Shown here: piece after piece, positions 25,167 through 39,215 of the stretch | Layout: each line of letters starts with the position of its first letter | How positions within the stretch are numbered: position 1 is the first letter of the stretch | Assembly: GCA_944472155.2 (NCBI GenBank) | Contig: OX235271.1 | Location: forward strand, 91,401,256 to 91,465,255 | Length of the DNA: 64,000 nucleotides | Direction of reading: 5' to 3' | Source: Trichobilharzia szidati | Lineage: Eukaryota > Platyhelminthes > Trematoda > Strigeidida > Schistosomatidae | Made by a program: the position numbers and the translations under genes | Notes under the pieces: generated by a model | Told to the model about the DNA's origin: nothing | The model's input: the letters and a program-made list of their open reading frames with translations, nothing else | Databases searched by the model: none

Positions 25167-27510
25167 AAGCTCGTTCAGTAGAGGATAGATAACAGAACTT
25201 AGCCATAACCAACTCAACCTGAAAAGTGAATTACGTTTCCTCAAGGACGAGAATTCGCGTTTGTCGACACAAGTCACTGAACTTAAGGCGCAACTTGATG
25301 CTCTGCAGAATAAGTGAGGCATCTGGTGATAGAGTGAAACCTTCAAGAACTGTTCTTCAGTGCAAAAATGTACTTTTCAGAATGTAAACCTTCATAGGGG
25401 AATATTTATTGGTACTTCTTTCTCTTAAAAACTAAGAAAATTATTTCCACCCCACGGACTATGTGATAATGTTTGTTACTGGCCCGATCACCAGTAATGC
25501 TTTTCTTTCTTTAGAAATTATTATTGTTATTATTATTGTCATTATTCGAATGGTAAACTTACTTGACAATAATTACAACAGTATTCTTCTGACTATTCTC
25601 TATGCTACTCCCATTATGTGTTTATTGTACATTTTGTGACACAATAGAGACTAGATTTCTATTCTGTTAGATTCATGATGTAGTGAATTCGAGGGCGAAT
25701 ACTGCAGATGCAGCGCTGATGTCGTCGTTCAGCTCCCAGGTAAAACAACATGGTGAAATGAGGAACTATGTTGCATAGCAATATATAAGTTGCTGGCAAA
25801 TAGAAGTCAACTAGAGAGTTTATTGAAATTAGCTACTTCAGCAGTTGCAACTTATTTATGATTTGAAATTGATCCTTACGACATATGCATATAAATGTTT
25901 CATTACGGAATGTGTCAGATATTAACTTGAGGTACTAAATATGAACAGTGAGTCAACTAGTAAGGTAAAATGATGATGCATAATCATTAATTTTTAGAAT
26001 AAAATTTTTATTATTGGTTGGGATTTTGGCTATATGCCAGGACTACCAAGTACAAAAACTCCACAATACCTTATCTGGCACAGCTGTTATGTGATGAGAA
26101 ATCCGTTAGGTATGACACGATCAACTTACTGCGGCACTCTAACAAATAGTTCCCATTAGCTTTTGTTCTCCTTTCTTTGTTACTATTATATTGTTGCTCA
26201 CATATTCTATTACACACTAATTTTATATTTCATATCCTGTGGTGCATTGTTTAAATATGTGAATGCAATGCTGTTCTTTTTTTATTTCTTTTATTTATCT
26301 TTTTTCTTTTTGTTGTTGTTGCTTTTTATTTTTAAAATCTTATAAAAATTAATGAGGTAATTAGATGCAATATTGTAATGCACGCTGAAAATTCCATACC
26401 TGTACCACAAATACTGTTTGGAATAAAGCTATTATTATTATTATCATTAGTGCATTTACTGGCTATTTGTATTCTAATATTCATGGATATATTACTGTAT
26501 AGCCTGAAGTTGTTGAAATTAGTTGTTCACGCAAAAATCATCTTGTTCTGATTATATTATAGGGATATTTAGAGCGATATTTTGTGTCGCTATTTAAAAT
26601 GTGTGCTATTTTCTCGACACAAATTGTTGCGGATCGAAGGAAGTATGTCTGACTGAATGTCAGTATAACATTGAAATATAATAATATTTACAGAGAATCA
26701 ACCTGTGTTTAAATAAATTTCAGGTTGATAAAGAACGCATACTTGTCGAACAAACGGTCGTTAAACAGAATGAGAAAATCAAAGAATTAAGATGACGCTT
26801 GAATAATATGCCTGCAAAGCTTGCGTCTTTACTTGTAAATTATAAATGACCTTAAAATGTTCGCCCTCTAATATAATTAGCAATATTTTGTAACATAGTT
26901 CCTCATTTCACCATGTTGTTTTACCTGGGAGCTGAACGACGACATCAGCGCTGCATCTGCAGTATTCGCCCTCGAATTCACTACATCATGACTCTATTCT
27001 AACTTTGAAATTGACAAGCATTTCATCACACAGAATAGAAATCTAGTCTCTATTGTGTCACAAAATGTACAATAAACACATAATGGGAGTAGCATAGAGA
27101 ATAGTCAGAAGAATACTGTTGTAATTATTGTCAAGTAAGTTTACCATTCGAATAATGACAATAATAATAACAATAATAATTTCTAAAGAAAGAAAAGCAT
27201 TACTGGTGATCGGGCCAGTAACAAACATTATCACATAGTCCGTGGGGTGGAAATAATTTTCTTAGTTTTTAAGAGAAAGAAGTACCAATAAATATTCCCC
27301 TATGAAGGTTTACATTCTGAAAAGTACATTTTTGCACTGAAGAACAGTTCTTGAAGGTTTCACTCTATCACCAGATGCCTCACTTATTCTGCAGAGCATC
27401 AAGTTGCGCCTTAAGTTCAGTGACTTGTGTCGACAAACGCGAATTCTCGTCCTTGAGGAAACGTAATTCACTTTTCAGGTTGAGTTGGTTATGGCTAAGT
27501 TCTGTTATCT
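25167..27510 (+). repeat. Array unit 11 (2344 bp, inverted loop)
   Basis: The loop at 25167-25186 is the reverse complement of the standard loop. The arm-specific flanks are also swapped (ttgagtatgg on the left, cataaccaac on the right). The right arm is short form. Confidence 0.95.
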
Positions 27511-29854
27511 ATCCTCTACTGAACGAGCTTAGATTACAGAACTTAGCCATACTCAACTCAACCTGAAAAGTGAATTACGTTTCCTCAAGGACGAGAATTC
27601 GCGTTTGTCGACACAAGTCACTGAACTTAAGGCGCAACTTGATGCTCTGCAGAATAAGTGAGGCATCTGGTGATAGAGTGAAACCTTCAAGAACTGTTCT
27701 TCAGTGCAAAAATGTACTTTTCAGAATGTAAACCTTCATAGGGGAATATTTATTGGTACTTCTTTCTCTTAAAAACTAAGAAAATTATTTCCACCCCACG
27801 GACTATGTGATAATGTTTGTTACTGGCCCGATCACCAGTAATGCTTTTCTTTCTTTAGAAATTATTATTGTTATTATTATTGTCATTATTCGAATGGTAA
27901 ACTTACTTGACAATAATTACAACAGTATTCTTCTGACTATTCTCTATGCTACTCCCATTATGTGTTTATTGTACATTTTGTGACACAATAGAGACTAGAT
28001 TTCTATTCTGTTAGATTCATGATGTAGTGAATTCGAGGGCGAATACTGCAGATGCAGCGCTGATGTCGTCGTTCAGCTCCCAGGTAAAACAACATGGTGA
28101 AATGAGGAACTATGTTGCATAGCAATATATAAGTTGCTGGCAAATAGAAGTCAACTAGAGAGTTTATTGAAATTAGCTACTTCAGCAGTTGCAACTTATT
28201 TATGATTTGAAATTGATCCTTACGACATATGCATATAAATGTTTCATTACGGAATGTGTCAGATATTAACTTGAGGTACTAAATATGAACAGTGAGTCAA
28301 CTAGTAAGGTAAAATGATGATGCATAATCATTAATTTTTAGAATAAAATTTTTATTATTGGTTGGGATTTTGGCTATATGCCAGGACTACCAAGTACAAA
28401 AACTCCACAATACCTTATCTGGCACAGCTGTTATGTGATGAGAAATCCGTTAGGTATGACACGATCAACTTACTGCGGCACTCTAACAAATAGTTCCCAT
28501 TAGCTTTTGTTCTCCTTTCTTTGTTACTATTATATTGTTGCTCACATATTCTATTACACACTAATTTTATATTTCATATCCTGTGGTGCATTGTTTAAAT
28601 ATGTGAATGCAATGCTGTTCTTTTTTTATTTCTTTTATTTATCTTTTTTCTTTTTGTTGTTGTTGCTTTTTATTTTTAAAATCTTATAAAAATTAATGAG
28701 GTAATTAGATGCAATATTGTAATGCACGCTGAAAATTCCATACCTGTACCACAAATACTGTTTGGAATAAAGCTATTATTATTATTATCATTAGTGCATT
28801 TACTGGCTATTTGTATTCTAATATTCATGGATATATTACTGTATAGCCTGAAGTTGTTGAAATTAGTTGTTCACGCAAAAATCATCTTGTTCTGATTATA
28901 TTATAGGGATATTTAGAGCGATATTTTGTGTCGCTATTTAAAATGTGTGCTATTTTCTCGACACAAATTGTTGCGGATCGAAGGAAGTATGTCTGACTGA
29001 ATGTCAGTATAACATTGAAATATAATAATATTTACAGAGAATCAACCTGTGTTTAAATAAATTTCAGGTTGATAAAGAACGCATACTTGTCGAACAAACG
29101 GTCGTTAAACAGAATGAGAAAATCAAAGAATTAAGATGACGCTTGAATAATATGCCTGCAAAGCTTGCGTCTTTACTTGTAAATTATAAATGACCTTAAA
29201 ATGTTCGCCCTCTAATATAATTAGCAATATTTTGTAACATAGTTCCTCATTTCACCATGTTGTTTTACCTGGGAGCTGAACGACGACATCAGCGCTGCAT
29301 CTGCAGTATTCGCCCTCGAATTCACTACATCATGACTCTATTCTAACTTTGAAATTGACAAGCATTTCATCACACAGAATAGAAATCTAGTCTCTATTGT
29401 GTCACAAAATGTACAATAAACACATAATGGGAGTAGCATAGAGAATAGTCAGAAGAATACTGTTGTAATTATTGTCAAGTAAGTTTACCATTCGAATAAT
29501 GACAATAATAATAACAATAATAATTTCTAAAGAAAGAAAAGCATTACTGGTGATCGGGCCAGTAACAAACATTATCACATAGTCCGTGGGGTGGAAATAA
29601 TTTTCTTAGTTTTTAAGAGAAAGAAGTACCAATAAATATTCCCCTATGAAGGTTTACATTCTGAAAAGTACATTTTTGCACTGAAGAACAGTTCTTGAAG
29701 GTTTCACTCTATCACCAGATGCCTCACTTATTCTGCAGAGCATCAAGTTGCGCCTTAAGTTCAGTGACTTGTGTCGACAAACGCGAATTCTCGTCCTTGA
29801 GGAAACGTAATTCACTTTTCAGGTTGAGTTGGTTATGGCTAAGTTCTGTTATCT
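27511..29854 (+). repeat. Array unit 12 (2344 bp)
   Basis: Subtype B, modal length, standard loop. Confidence 0.95.
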
Positions 29855-32198
29855 ATCCTCTACTGAACGAGCTTAGATTACAGAACTTAGCCATACTCAA
29901 CTCAACCTGAAAAGTGAATTACGTTTCCTCAAGGACGAGAATTCGCGTTTGTCGACACAAGTCACTGAACTTAAGGCGCAACTTGATGCTCTGCAGAATA
30001 AGTGAGGCATCTGGTGATAGAGTGAAACCTTCAAGAACTGTTCTTCAGTGCAAAAATGTACTTTTCAGAATGTAAACCTTCATAGGGGAATATTTATTGG
30101 TACTTCTTTCTCTTAAAAACTAAGAAAATTATTTCCACCCCACGGACTATGTGATAATGTTTGTTACTGGCCCGATCACCAGTAATGCTTTTCTTTCTTT
30201 AGAAATTATTATTGTTATTATTATTGTCATTATTCGAATGGTAAACTTACTTGACAATAATTACAACAGTATTCTTCTGACTATTCTCTATGCTACTCCC
30301 ATTATGTGTTTATTGTACATTTTGTGACACAATAGAGACTAGATTTCTATTCTGTTAGATTCATGATGTAGTGAATTCGAGGGCGAATACTGCAGATGCA
30401 GCGCTGATGTCGTCGTTCAGCTCCCAGGTAAAACAACATGGTGAAATGGGGAACTATGTTGCATAGCAATATATAAGTTGCTGGCAAATAGAAGTCAACT
30501 AGAGAGTTTATTGAAATTAGCTACTTCAGCAGTTGCAACTTATTTATGATTTGAAATTGATCCTTACGACATATGCATATAAATGTTTCATTACGGAATG
30601 TGTCAGATATTAACTTGAGGTACTAAATATGAACAGTGAGTCAACTAGTAAGGTAAAATGATGATGCATAATCATTAATTTTTAGAATAAAATTTTTATT
30701 ATTGGTTGGGATTTTGGCTATATGCCAGGACTACCAAGTACAAAAACTCCACAATACCTTATCTGGCACAGCTGTTATGTGATGAGAAATCCGTTAGGTA
30801 TGACACGATCAACTTACTGCGGCACTCTAACAAATAGTTCCCATTAGCTTTTGTTCTCCTTTCTTTGTTACTATTATATTGTTGCTCACATATTCTATTA
30901 CACACTAATTTTATATTTCATATCCTGTGGTGCATTGTTTAAATATGTGAATGCAATGCTGTTCTTTTTTTATTTCTTTTATTTATCTTTTTTCTTTTTG
31001 TTGTTGTTGCTTTTTATTTTTAAAATCTTATAAAAATTAATGAGGTAATTAGATGCAATATTGTAATGCACGCTGAAAATTCCATACCTGTACCACAAAT
31101 ACTGTTTGGAATAAAGCTATTATTATTATTATCATTAGTGCATTTACTGGCTATTTGTATTCTAATATTCATGGATATATTACTGTATAGCCTGAAGTTG
31201 TTGAAATTAGTTGTTCACGCAAAAATCATCTTGTTCTGATTATATTATAGGGATATTTAGAGCGATATTTTGTGTCGCTATTTAAAATGTGTGCTATTTT
31301 CTCGACACAAATTGTTGCGGATCGAAGGAAGTATGTCTGACTGAATGTCAGTATAACATTGAAATATAATAATATTTACAGAGAATCAACCTGTGTTTAA
31401 ATAAATTTCAGGTTGATAAAGAACGCATACTTGTCGAACAAACGGTCGTTAAACAGAATGAGAAAATCAAAGAATTAAGATGACGCTTGAATAATATGCC
31501 TGCAAAGCTTGCGTCTTTACTTGTAAATTATAAATGACCTTAAAATGTTCGCCCTCTAATATAATTAGCAATATTTTGTAACATAGTTCCTCATTTCACC
31601 ATGTTGTTTTACCTGGGAGCTGAACGACGACATCAGCGCTGCATCTGCAGTATTCGCCCTCGAATTCACTACATCATGACTCTATTCTAACTTTGAAATT
31701 GACAAGCATTTCATCACACAGAATAGAAATCTAGTCTCTATTGTGTCACAAAATGTACAATAAACACATAATGGGAGTAGCATAGAGAATAGTCAGAAGA
31801 ATACTGTTGTAATTATTGTCAAGTAAGTTTACCATTCGAATAATGACAATAATAATAACAATAATAATTTCTAAAGAAAGAAAAGCATTACTGGTGATCG
31901 GGCCAGTAACAAACATTATCACATAGTCCGTGGGGTGGAAATAATTTTCTTAGTTTTTAAGAGAAAGAAGTACCAATAAATATTCCCCTATGAAGGTTTA
32001 CATTCTGAAAAGTACATTTTTGCACTGAAGAACAGTTCTTGAAGGTTTCACTCTATCACCAGATGCCTCACTTATTCTGCAGAGCATCAAGTTGCGCCTT
32101 AAGTTCAGTGACTTGTGTCGACAAACGCGAATTCTCGTCCTTGAGGAAACGTAATTCACTTTTCAGGTTGAGTTGGTTATGGCTAAGTTCTGTTATCT
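29855..32198 (+). repeat. Array unit 13 (2344 bp)
   Basis: Subtype B, modal length. Carries the 'gaaatgggg' variant in the right arm (about 30445), shared with units 1, 5 and 16. Confidence 0.95.
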
Positions 32199-34533
32199 AT
32201 CCTCTACTGAACGAGCTTAGATTACAGAACTTAGCCATACTCAACTCAACCTGAAAAGTGAATTACGTTTCCTCAAGGACGAGAATTCGCGTTTGTCGAC
32301 ACAAGTCACTGAACTTAAGGCGCAACTTGATGCTCTGCAGAATAAGTGAGGCATCTGGTGATAGAGTGAAACCTTCAAGAACTGTTCTTCAGTGCAAAAA
32401 TGTACTTTTCAGAATGTAAACCTTCATAGGGGAATATTTATTGGTACTTCTTTCTCTTAAAAACTAAGAAAATTATTTCCACCCCACGGACTATGTGATA
32501 ATGTTTGTTACTGGCCCGATCACCAGTAATGCTTTTCTTTCTTTAGAAATTATTATTGTTATTATTATTCGAATGGTAAACTTACTTGACAATAATTACA
32601 ACAGTATTCTTCTGACTATTCTCTATGCTACTCCCATTATGTGTTTATTGTACATTTTGTGACACAATAGAGACTAGATTTCTATTCTGTTAGATTCATG
32701 ATGTAGTGAATTCGAGGGCGAATACTGCAGATGCAGCGCTGATGTCGTCGTTCAGCTCCCAGGTAAAACAACATGGTGAAATGAGGAACTATGTTGCATA
32801 GCAATATATAAGTTGCTGGCAAATAGAAGTCAACTAGAGAGTTTATTGAAATTAGCTACTTCAGCAGTTGCAACTTATTTATGATTTGAAATTGATCCTT
32901 ACGACATATGCATATAAATGTTTCATTACGGAATGTGTCAGATATTAACTTGAGGTACTAAATATGAACAGTGAGTCAACTAGTAAGGTAAAATGATGAT
33001 GCATAATCATTAATTTTTAGAATAAAATTTTTATTATTGGTTGGGATTTTGGCTATATGCCAGGACTACCAAGTACAAAAACTCCACAATACCTTATCTG
33101 GCACAGCTGTTATGTGATGAGAAATCCGTTAGGTATGACACGATCAACTTACTGCGGCACTCTAACAAATAGTTCCCATTAGCTTTTGTTCTCCTTTCTT
33201 TGTTACTATTATATTGTTGCTCACATATTCTATTACACACTAATTTTATATTTCATATCCTGTGGTGCATTGTTTAAATATGTGAATGCAATGCTGTTCT
33301 TTTTTTATTTCTTTTATTTATCTTTTTTCTTTTTGTTGTTGTTGCTTTTTATTTTTAAAATCTTATAAAAATTAATGAGGTAATTAGATGCAATATTGTA
33401 ATGCACGCTGAAAATTCCATACCTGTACCACAAATACTGTTTGGAATAAAGCTATTATTATTATTATCATTAGTGCATTTACTGGCTATTTGTATTCTAA
33501 TATTCATGGATATATTACTGTATAGCCTGAAGTTGTTGAAATTAGTTGTTCACGCAAAAATCATCTTGTTCTGATTATATTATAGGGATATTTAGAGCGA
33601 TATTTTGTGTCGCTATTTAAAATGTGTGCTATTTTCTCGACACAAATTGTTGCGGATCGAAGGAAGTATGTCTGACTGAATGTCAGTATAACATTGAAAT
33701 ATAATAATATTTACAGAGAATCAACCTGTGTTTAAATAAATTTCAGGTTGATAAAGAACGCATACTTGTCGAACAAACGGTCGTTAAACAGAATGAGAAA
33801 ATCAAAGAATTAAGATGACGCTTGAATAATATGCCTGCAAAGCTTGCGTCTTTACTTGTAAATTATAAATGACCTTAAAATGTTCGCCCTCTAATATAAT
33901 TAGCAATATTTTGTAACATAGTTCCTCATTTCACCATGTTGTTTTACCTGGGAGCTGAACGACGACATCAGCGCTGCATCTGCAGTATTCGCCCTCGAAT
34001 TCACTACATCATGACTCTATTCTAACTTTGAAATTGACAAGCATTTCATCACACAGAATAGAAATCTAGTCTCTATTGTGTCACAAAATGTACAATAAAC
34101 ACATAATGGGAGTAGCATAGAGAATAGTCAGAAGAATACTGTTGTAATTATTGTCAAGTAAGTTTACCATTCGAATAATGACAATAATAATAACAATAAT
34201 AATTTCTAAAGAAAGAAAAGCATTACTGGTGATCGGGCCAGTAACAAACATTATCACATAGTCCGTGGGGTGGAAATAATTTTCTTAGTTTTTAAGAGAA
34301 AGAAGTACCAATAAATATTCCCCTATGAAGGTTTACATTCTGAAAAGTACATTTTTGCACTGAAGAACAGTTCTTGAAGGTTTCACTCTATCACCAGATG
34401 CCTCACTTATTCTGCAGAGCATCAAGTTGCGCCTTAAGTTCAGTGACTTGTGTCGACAAACGCGAATTCTCGTCCTTGAGGAAACGTAATTCACTTTTCA
34501 GGTTGAGTTGGTTATGGCTAAGTTCTGTTATCT
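32199..34533 (+). repeat. Array unit 14 (2335 bp)
   Basis: Subtype B with a 9-bp deletion at the end of the right-arm TTA run (about 32570), removing the usual 'gtcattatt' block. Confidence 0.95.
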
Positions 34534-36877
34534 ATCCTCTACTGAACGAGCTTAGATAACAGAACTTAGCCATACTCAACTCAACCTGAAAAGTGAATTA
34601 CGTTTCCTCAAGGACGAGAATTCGCGTTTGTCGACACAAGTCACTGAACTTAAGGCGCAACTTGATGCTCTGCAGAATAAGTGAGGCATCTGGTGATAGA
34701 GTGAAACCTTCAAGAACTGTTCTTCAGTGCAAAAATGTACTTTTCAGAATGTAAACCTTCATAGGGGAATATTTATTGGTACTTCTTTCTCTTAAAAACT
34801 AAGAAAATTATTTCCACCCCACGGACTATGTGATAATGTTTGTTACTGGCCCGATCACCAGTAATGCTTTTCTTTCTTTAGAAATTATTATTGTTATTAT
34901 TATTGTCATTATTCGAATGGTAAACTTACTTGACAATAATTACAACAGTATTCTTCTGACTATTCTCTATGCTACTCCCATTATGTGTTTATTGTACATT
35001 TTGTGACACAATAGAGACTAGATTTCTATTCTGTTAGATTCATGATGTAGTGAATTCGAGGGCGAATACTGCAGATGCAGCGCTGATGTCGTCGTTCAGC
35101 TCCCAGGTAAAACAACATGGTGAAATGAGGAACTATGTTGCATAGCAATATATAAGTTGCTGGCAAATAGAAGTCAACTAGAGAGTTTATTGAAATTAGC
35201 TACTTCAGCAGTTGCAACTTATTTATGATTTGAAATTGATCCTTACGACATATGCATATAAATGTTTCATTACGGAATGTGTCAGATATTAACTTGAGGT
35301 ACTAAATATGAACAGTGAGTCAACTAGTAAGGTAAAATGATGATGCATAATCATTAATTTTTAGAATAAAATTTTTATTATTGGTTGGGATTTTGGCTAT
35401 ATGCCAGGACTACCAAGTACAAAAACTCCACAATACCTTATCTGGCACAGCTGTTATGTGATGAGAAATCCGTTAGGTATGACACGATCAACTTACTGCG
35501 GCACTCTAACAAATAGTTCCCATTAGCTTTTGTTCTCCTTTCTTTGTTACTATTATATTGTTGCTCACATATTCTATTACACACTAATTTTATATTTCAT
35601 ATCCTGTGGTGCATTGTTTAAATATGTGAATGCAATGCTGTTCTTTTTTTATTTCTTTTATTTATCTTTTTTCTTTTTGTTGTTGTTGCTTTTTATTTTT
35701 AAAATCTTATAAAAATTAATGAGGTAATTAGATGCAATATTGTAATGCACGCTGAAAATTCCATACCTGTACCACAAATACTGTTTGGAATAAAGCTATT
35801 ATTATTATTATCATTAGTGCATTTACTGGCTATTTGTATTCTAATATTCATGGATATATTACTGTATAGCCTGAAGTTGTTGAAATTAGTTGTTCACGCA
35901 AAAATCATCTTGTTCTGATTATATTATAGGGATATTTAGAGCGATATTTTGTGTCGCTATTTAAAATGTGTGCTATTTTCTCGACACAAATTGTTGCGGA
36001 TCGAAGGAAGTATGTCTGACTGAATGTCAGTATAACATTGAAATATAATAATATTTACAGAGAATCAACCTGTGTTTAAATAAATTTCAGGTTGATAAAG
36101 AACGCATACTTGTCGAACAAACGGTCGTTAAACAGAATGAGAAAATCAAAGAATTAAGATGACGCTTGAATAATATGCCTGCAAAGCTTGCGTCTTTACT
36201 TGTAAATTATAAATGACCTTAAAATGTTCGCCCTCTAATATAATTAGCAATATTTTGTAACATAGTTCCTCATTTCACCATGTTGTTTTACCTGGGAGCT
36301 GAACGACGACATCAGCGCTGCATCTGCAGTATTCGCCCTCGAATTCACTACATCATGACTCTATTCTAACTTTGAAATTGACAAGCATTTCATCACACAG
36401 AATAGAAATCTAGTCTCTATTGTGTCACAAAATGTACAATAAACACATAATGGGAGTAGCATAGAGAATAGTCAGAAGAATACTGTTGTAATTATTGTCA
36501 AGTAAGTTTACCATTCGAATAATGACAATAATAATAACAATAATAATTTCTAAAGAAAGAAAAGCATTACTGGTGATCGGGCCAGTAACAAACATTATCA
36601 CATAGTCCGTGGGGTGGAAATAATTTTCTTAGTTTTTAAGAGAAAGAAGTACCAATAAATATTCCCCTATGAAGGTTTACATTCTGAAAAGTACATTTTT
36701 GCACTGAAGAACAGTTCTTGAAGGTTTCACTCTATCACCAGATGCCTCACTTATTCTGCAGAGCATCAAGTTGCGCCTTAAGTTCAGTGACTTGTGTCGA
36801 CAAACGCGAATTCTCGTCCTTGAGGAAACGTAATTCACTTTTCAGGTTGAGTTGGTTATGGCTAAGTTCTGTTATCT
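34534..36877 (+). repeat. Array unit 15 (2344 bp)
   Basis: Subtype B, modal length, with the fully symmetrical 'agataac' side of the loop. Confidence 0.95.
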
Positions 36878-39215
36878 ATCCTCTACTGAACGAGCTTAGA
36901 TAACAGAACTTAGCCATACTCAACTCAACCTGAAAAGTGAATTACGTTTCCTCAAGGACGAGAATTCGCGTTTGTCGACACAAGTCACTGAACTTAAGGC
37001 GCAACTTGATGCTCTGCAGAATAAGTGAGGCATCTGGTGATAGAGTGAAACCTTCAAGAACTGTTCTTCAGTGCAAAAATGTACTTTTCAGAATGTAAAC
37101 CTTCATAGGGGAATATTTATTGGTACTTCTTTCTCTTAAAAACTAAGAAAATTATTTCCACCCCACGGACTATGTGATAATGTTTGTTACTGGCCCGATC
37201 ACCAGTAATGCTTTTCTTTCTTTAGAAATTATTATTATTATTGTCATTATTCGAATGGTAAACTTACTTGACAATAATTACAACAGTATTCTTCTGACTA
37301 TTCTCTATGCTACTCCCATTATGTGTTTATTGTACATTTTGTGACACAATAGAGACTAGATTTCTATTCTGTTAGATTCATGATGTAGTGAATTCGAGGG
37401 CGAATACTGCAGATGCAGCGCTGATGTCGTCGTTCAGCTCCCAGGTAAAACAACATGGTGAAATGGGGAACTATGTTGCATAGCAATATATAAGTTGCTG
37501 GCAAATAGAAGTCAACTAGAGAGTTTATTGAAATTAGCTACTTCAGCAGTTGCAACTTATTTATGATTTGAAATTGATCCTTACGACATATGCATATAAA
37601 TGTTTCATTACGGAATGTGTCAGATATTAACTTGAGGTACTAAATATGAACAGTGAGTCAACTAGTAAGGTAAAATGATGATGCATAATCATTAATTTTT
37701 AGAATAAAATTTTTATTATTGGTTGGGATTTTGGCTATATGCCAGGACTACCAAGTACAAAAACTCCACAATACCTTATCTGGCACAGCTGTTATGTGAT
37801 GAGAAATCCGTTAGGTATGACACGATCAACTTACTGCGGCACTCTAACAAATAGTTCCCATTAGCTTTTGTTCTCCTTTCTTTGTTACTATTATATTGTT
37901 GCTCACATATTCTATTACACACTAATTTTATATTTCATATCCTGTGGTGCATTGTTTAAATATGTGAATGCAATGCTGTTCTTTTTTTATTTCTTTTATT
38001 TATCTTTTTTCTTTTTGTTGTTGTTGCTTTTTATTTTTAAAATCTTATAAAAATTAATGAGGTAATTAGATGCAATATTGTAATGCACGCTGAAAATTCC
38101 ATACCTGTACCACAAATACTGTTTGGAATAAAGCTATTATTATTATTATCATTAGTGCATTTACTGGCTATTTGTATTCTAATATTCATGGATATATTAC
38201 TGTATAGCCTGAAGTTGTTGAAATTAGTTGTTCACGCAAAAATCATCTTGTTCTGATTATATTATAGGGATATTTAGAGCGATATTTTGTGTCGCTATTT
38301 AAAATGTGTGCTATTTTCTCGACACAAATTGTTGCGGATCGAAGGAAGTATGTCTGACTGAATGTCAGTATAACATTGAAATATAATAATATTTACAGAG
38401 AATCAACCTGTGTTTAAATAAATTTCAGGTTGATAAAGAACGCATACTTGTCGAACAAACGGTCGTTAAACAGAATGAGAAAATCAAAGAATTAAGATGA
38501 CGCTTGAATAATATGCCTGCAAAGCTTGCGTCTTTACTTGTAAATTATAAATGACCTTAAAATGTTCGCCCTCTAATATAATTAGCAATATTTTGTAACA
38601 TAGTTCCTCATTTCACCATGTTGTTTTACCTGGGAGCTGAACGACGACATCAGCGCTGCATCTGCAGTATTCGCCCTCGAATTCACTACATCATGACTCT
38701 ATTCTAACTTTGAAATTGACAAGCATTTCATCACACAGAATAGAAATCTAGTCTCTATTGTGTCACAAAATGTACAATAAACACATAATGGGAGTAGCAT
38801 AGAGAATAGTCAGAAGAATACTGTTGTAATTATTGTCAAGTAAGTTTACCATTCGAATAATGACAATAATAATAACAATAATAATTTCTAAAGAAAGAAA
38901 AGCATTACTGGTGATCGGGCCAGTAACAAACATTATCACATAGTCCGTGGGGTGGAAATAATTTTCTTAGTTTTTAAGAGAAAGAAGTACCAATAAATAT
39001 TCCCCTATGAAGGTTTACATTCTGAAAAGTACATTTTTGCACTGAAGAACAGTTCTTGAAGGTTTCACTCTATCACCAGATGCCTCACTTATTCTGCAGA
39101 GCATCAAGTTGCGCCTTAAGTTCAGTGACTTGTGTCGACAAACGCGAATTCTCGTCCTTGAGGAAACGTAATTCACTTTTCAGGTTGAGTTGATTATGGC
39201 TAAGTTCTGTAATCT
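36878..39215 (+). repeat. Array unit 16 (2338 bp)
   Basis: Subtype B with a short uninterrupted right-arm TTA run (about 37230-37244). The left arm across the loop is interrupted. Confidence 0.95.
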
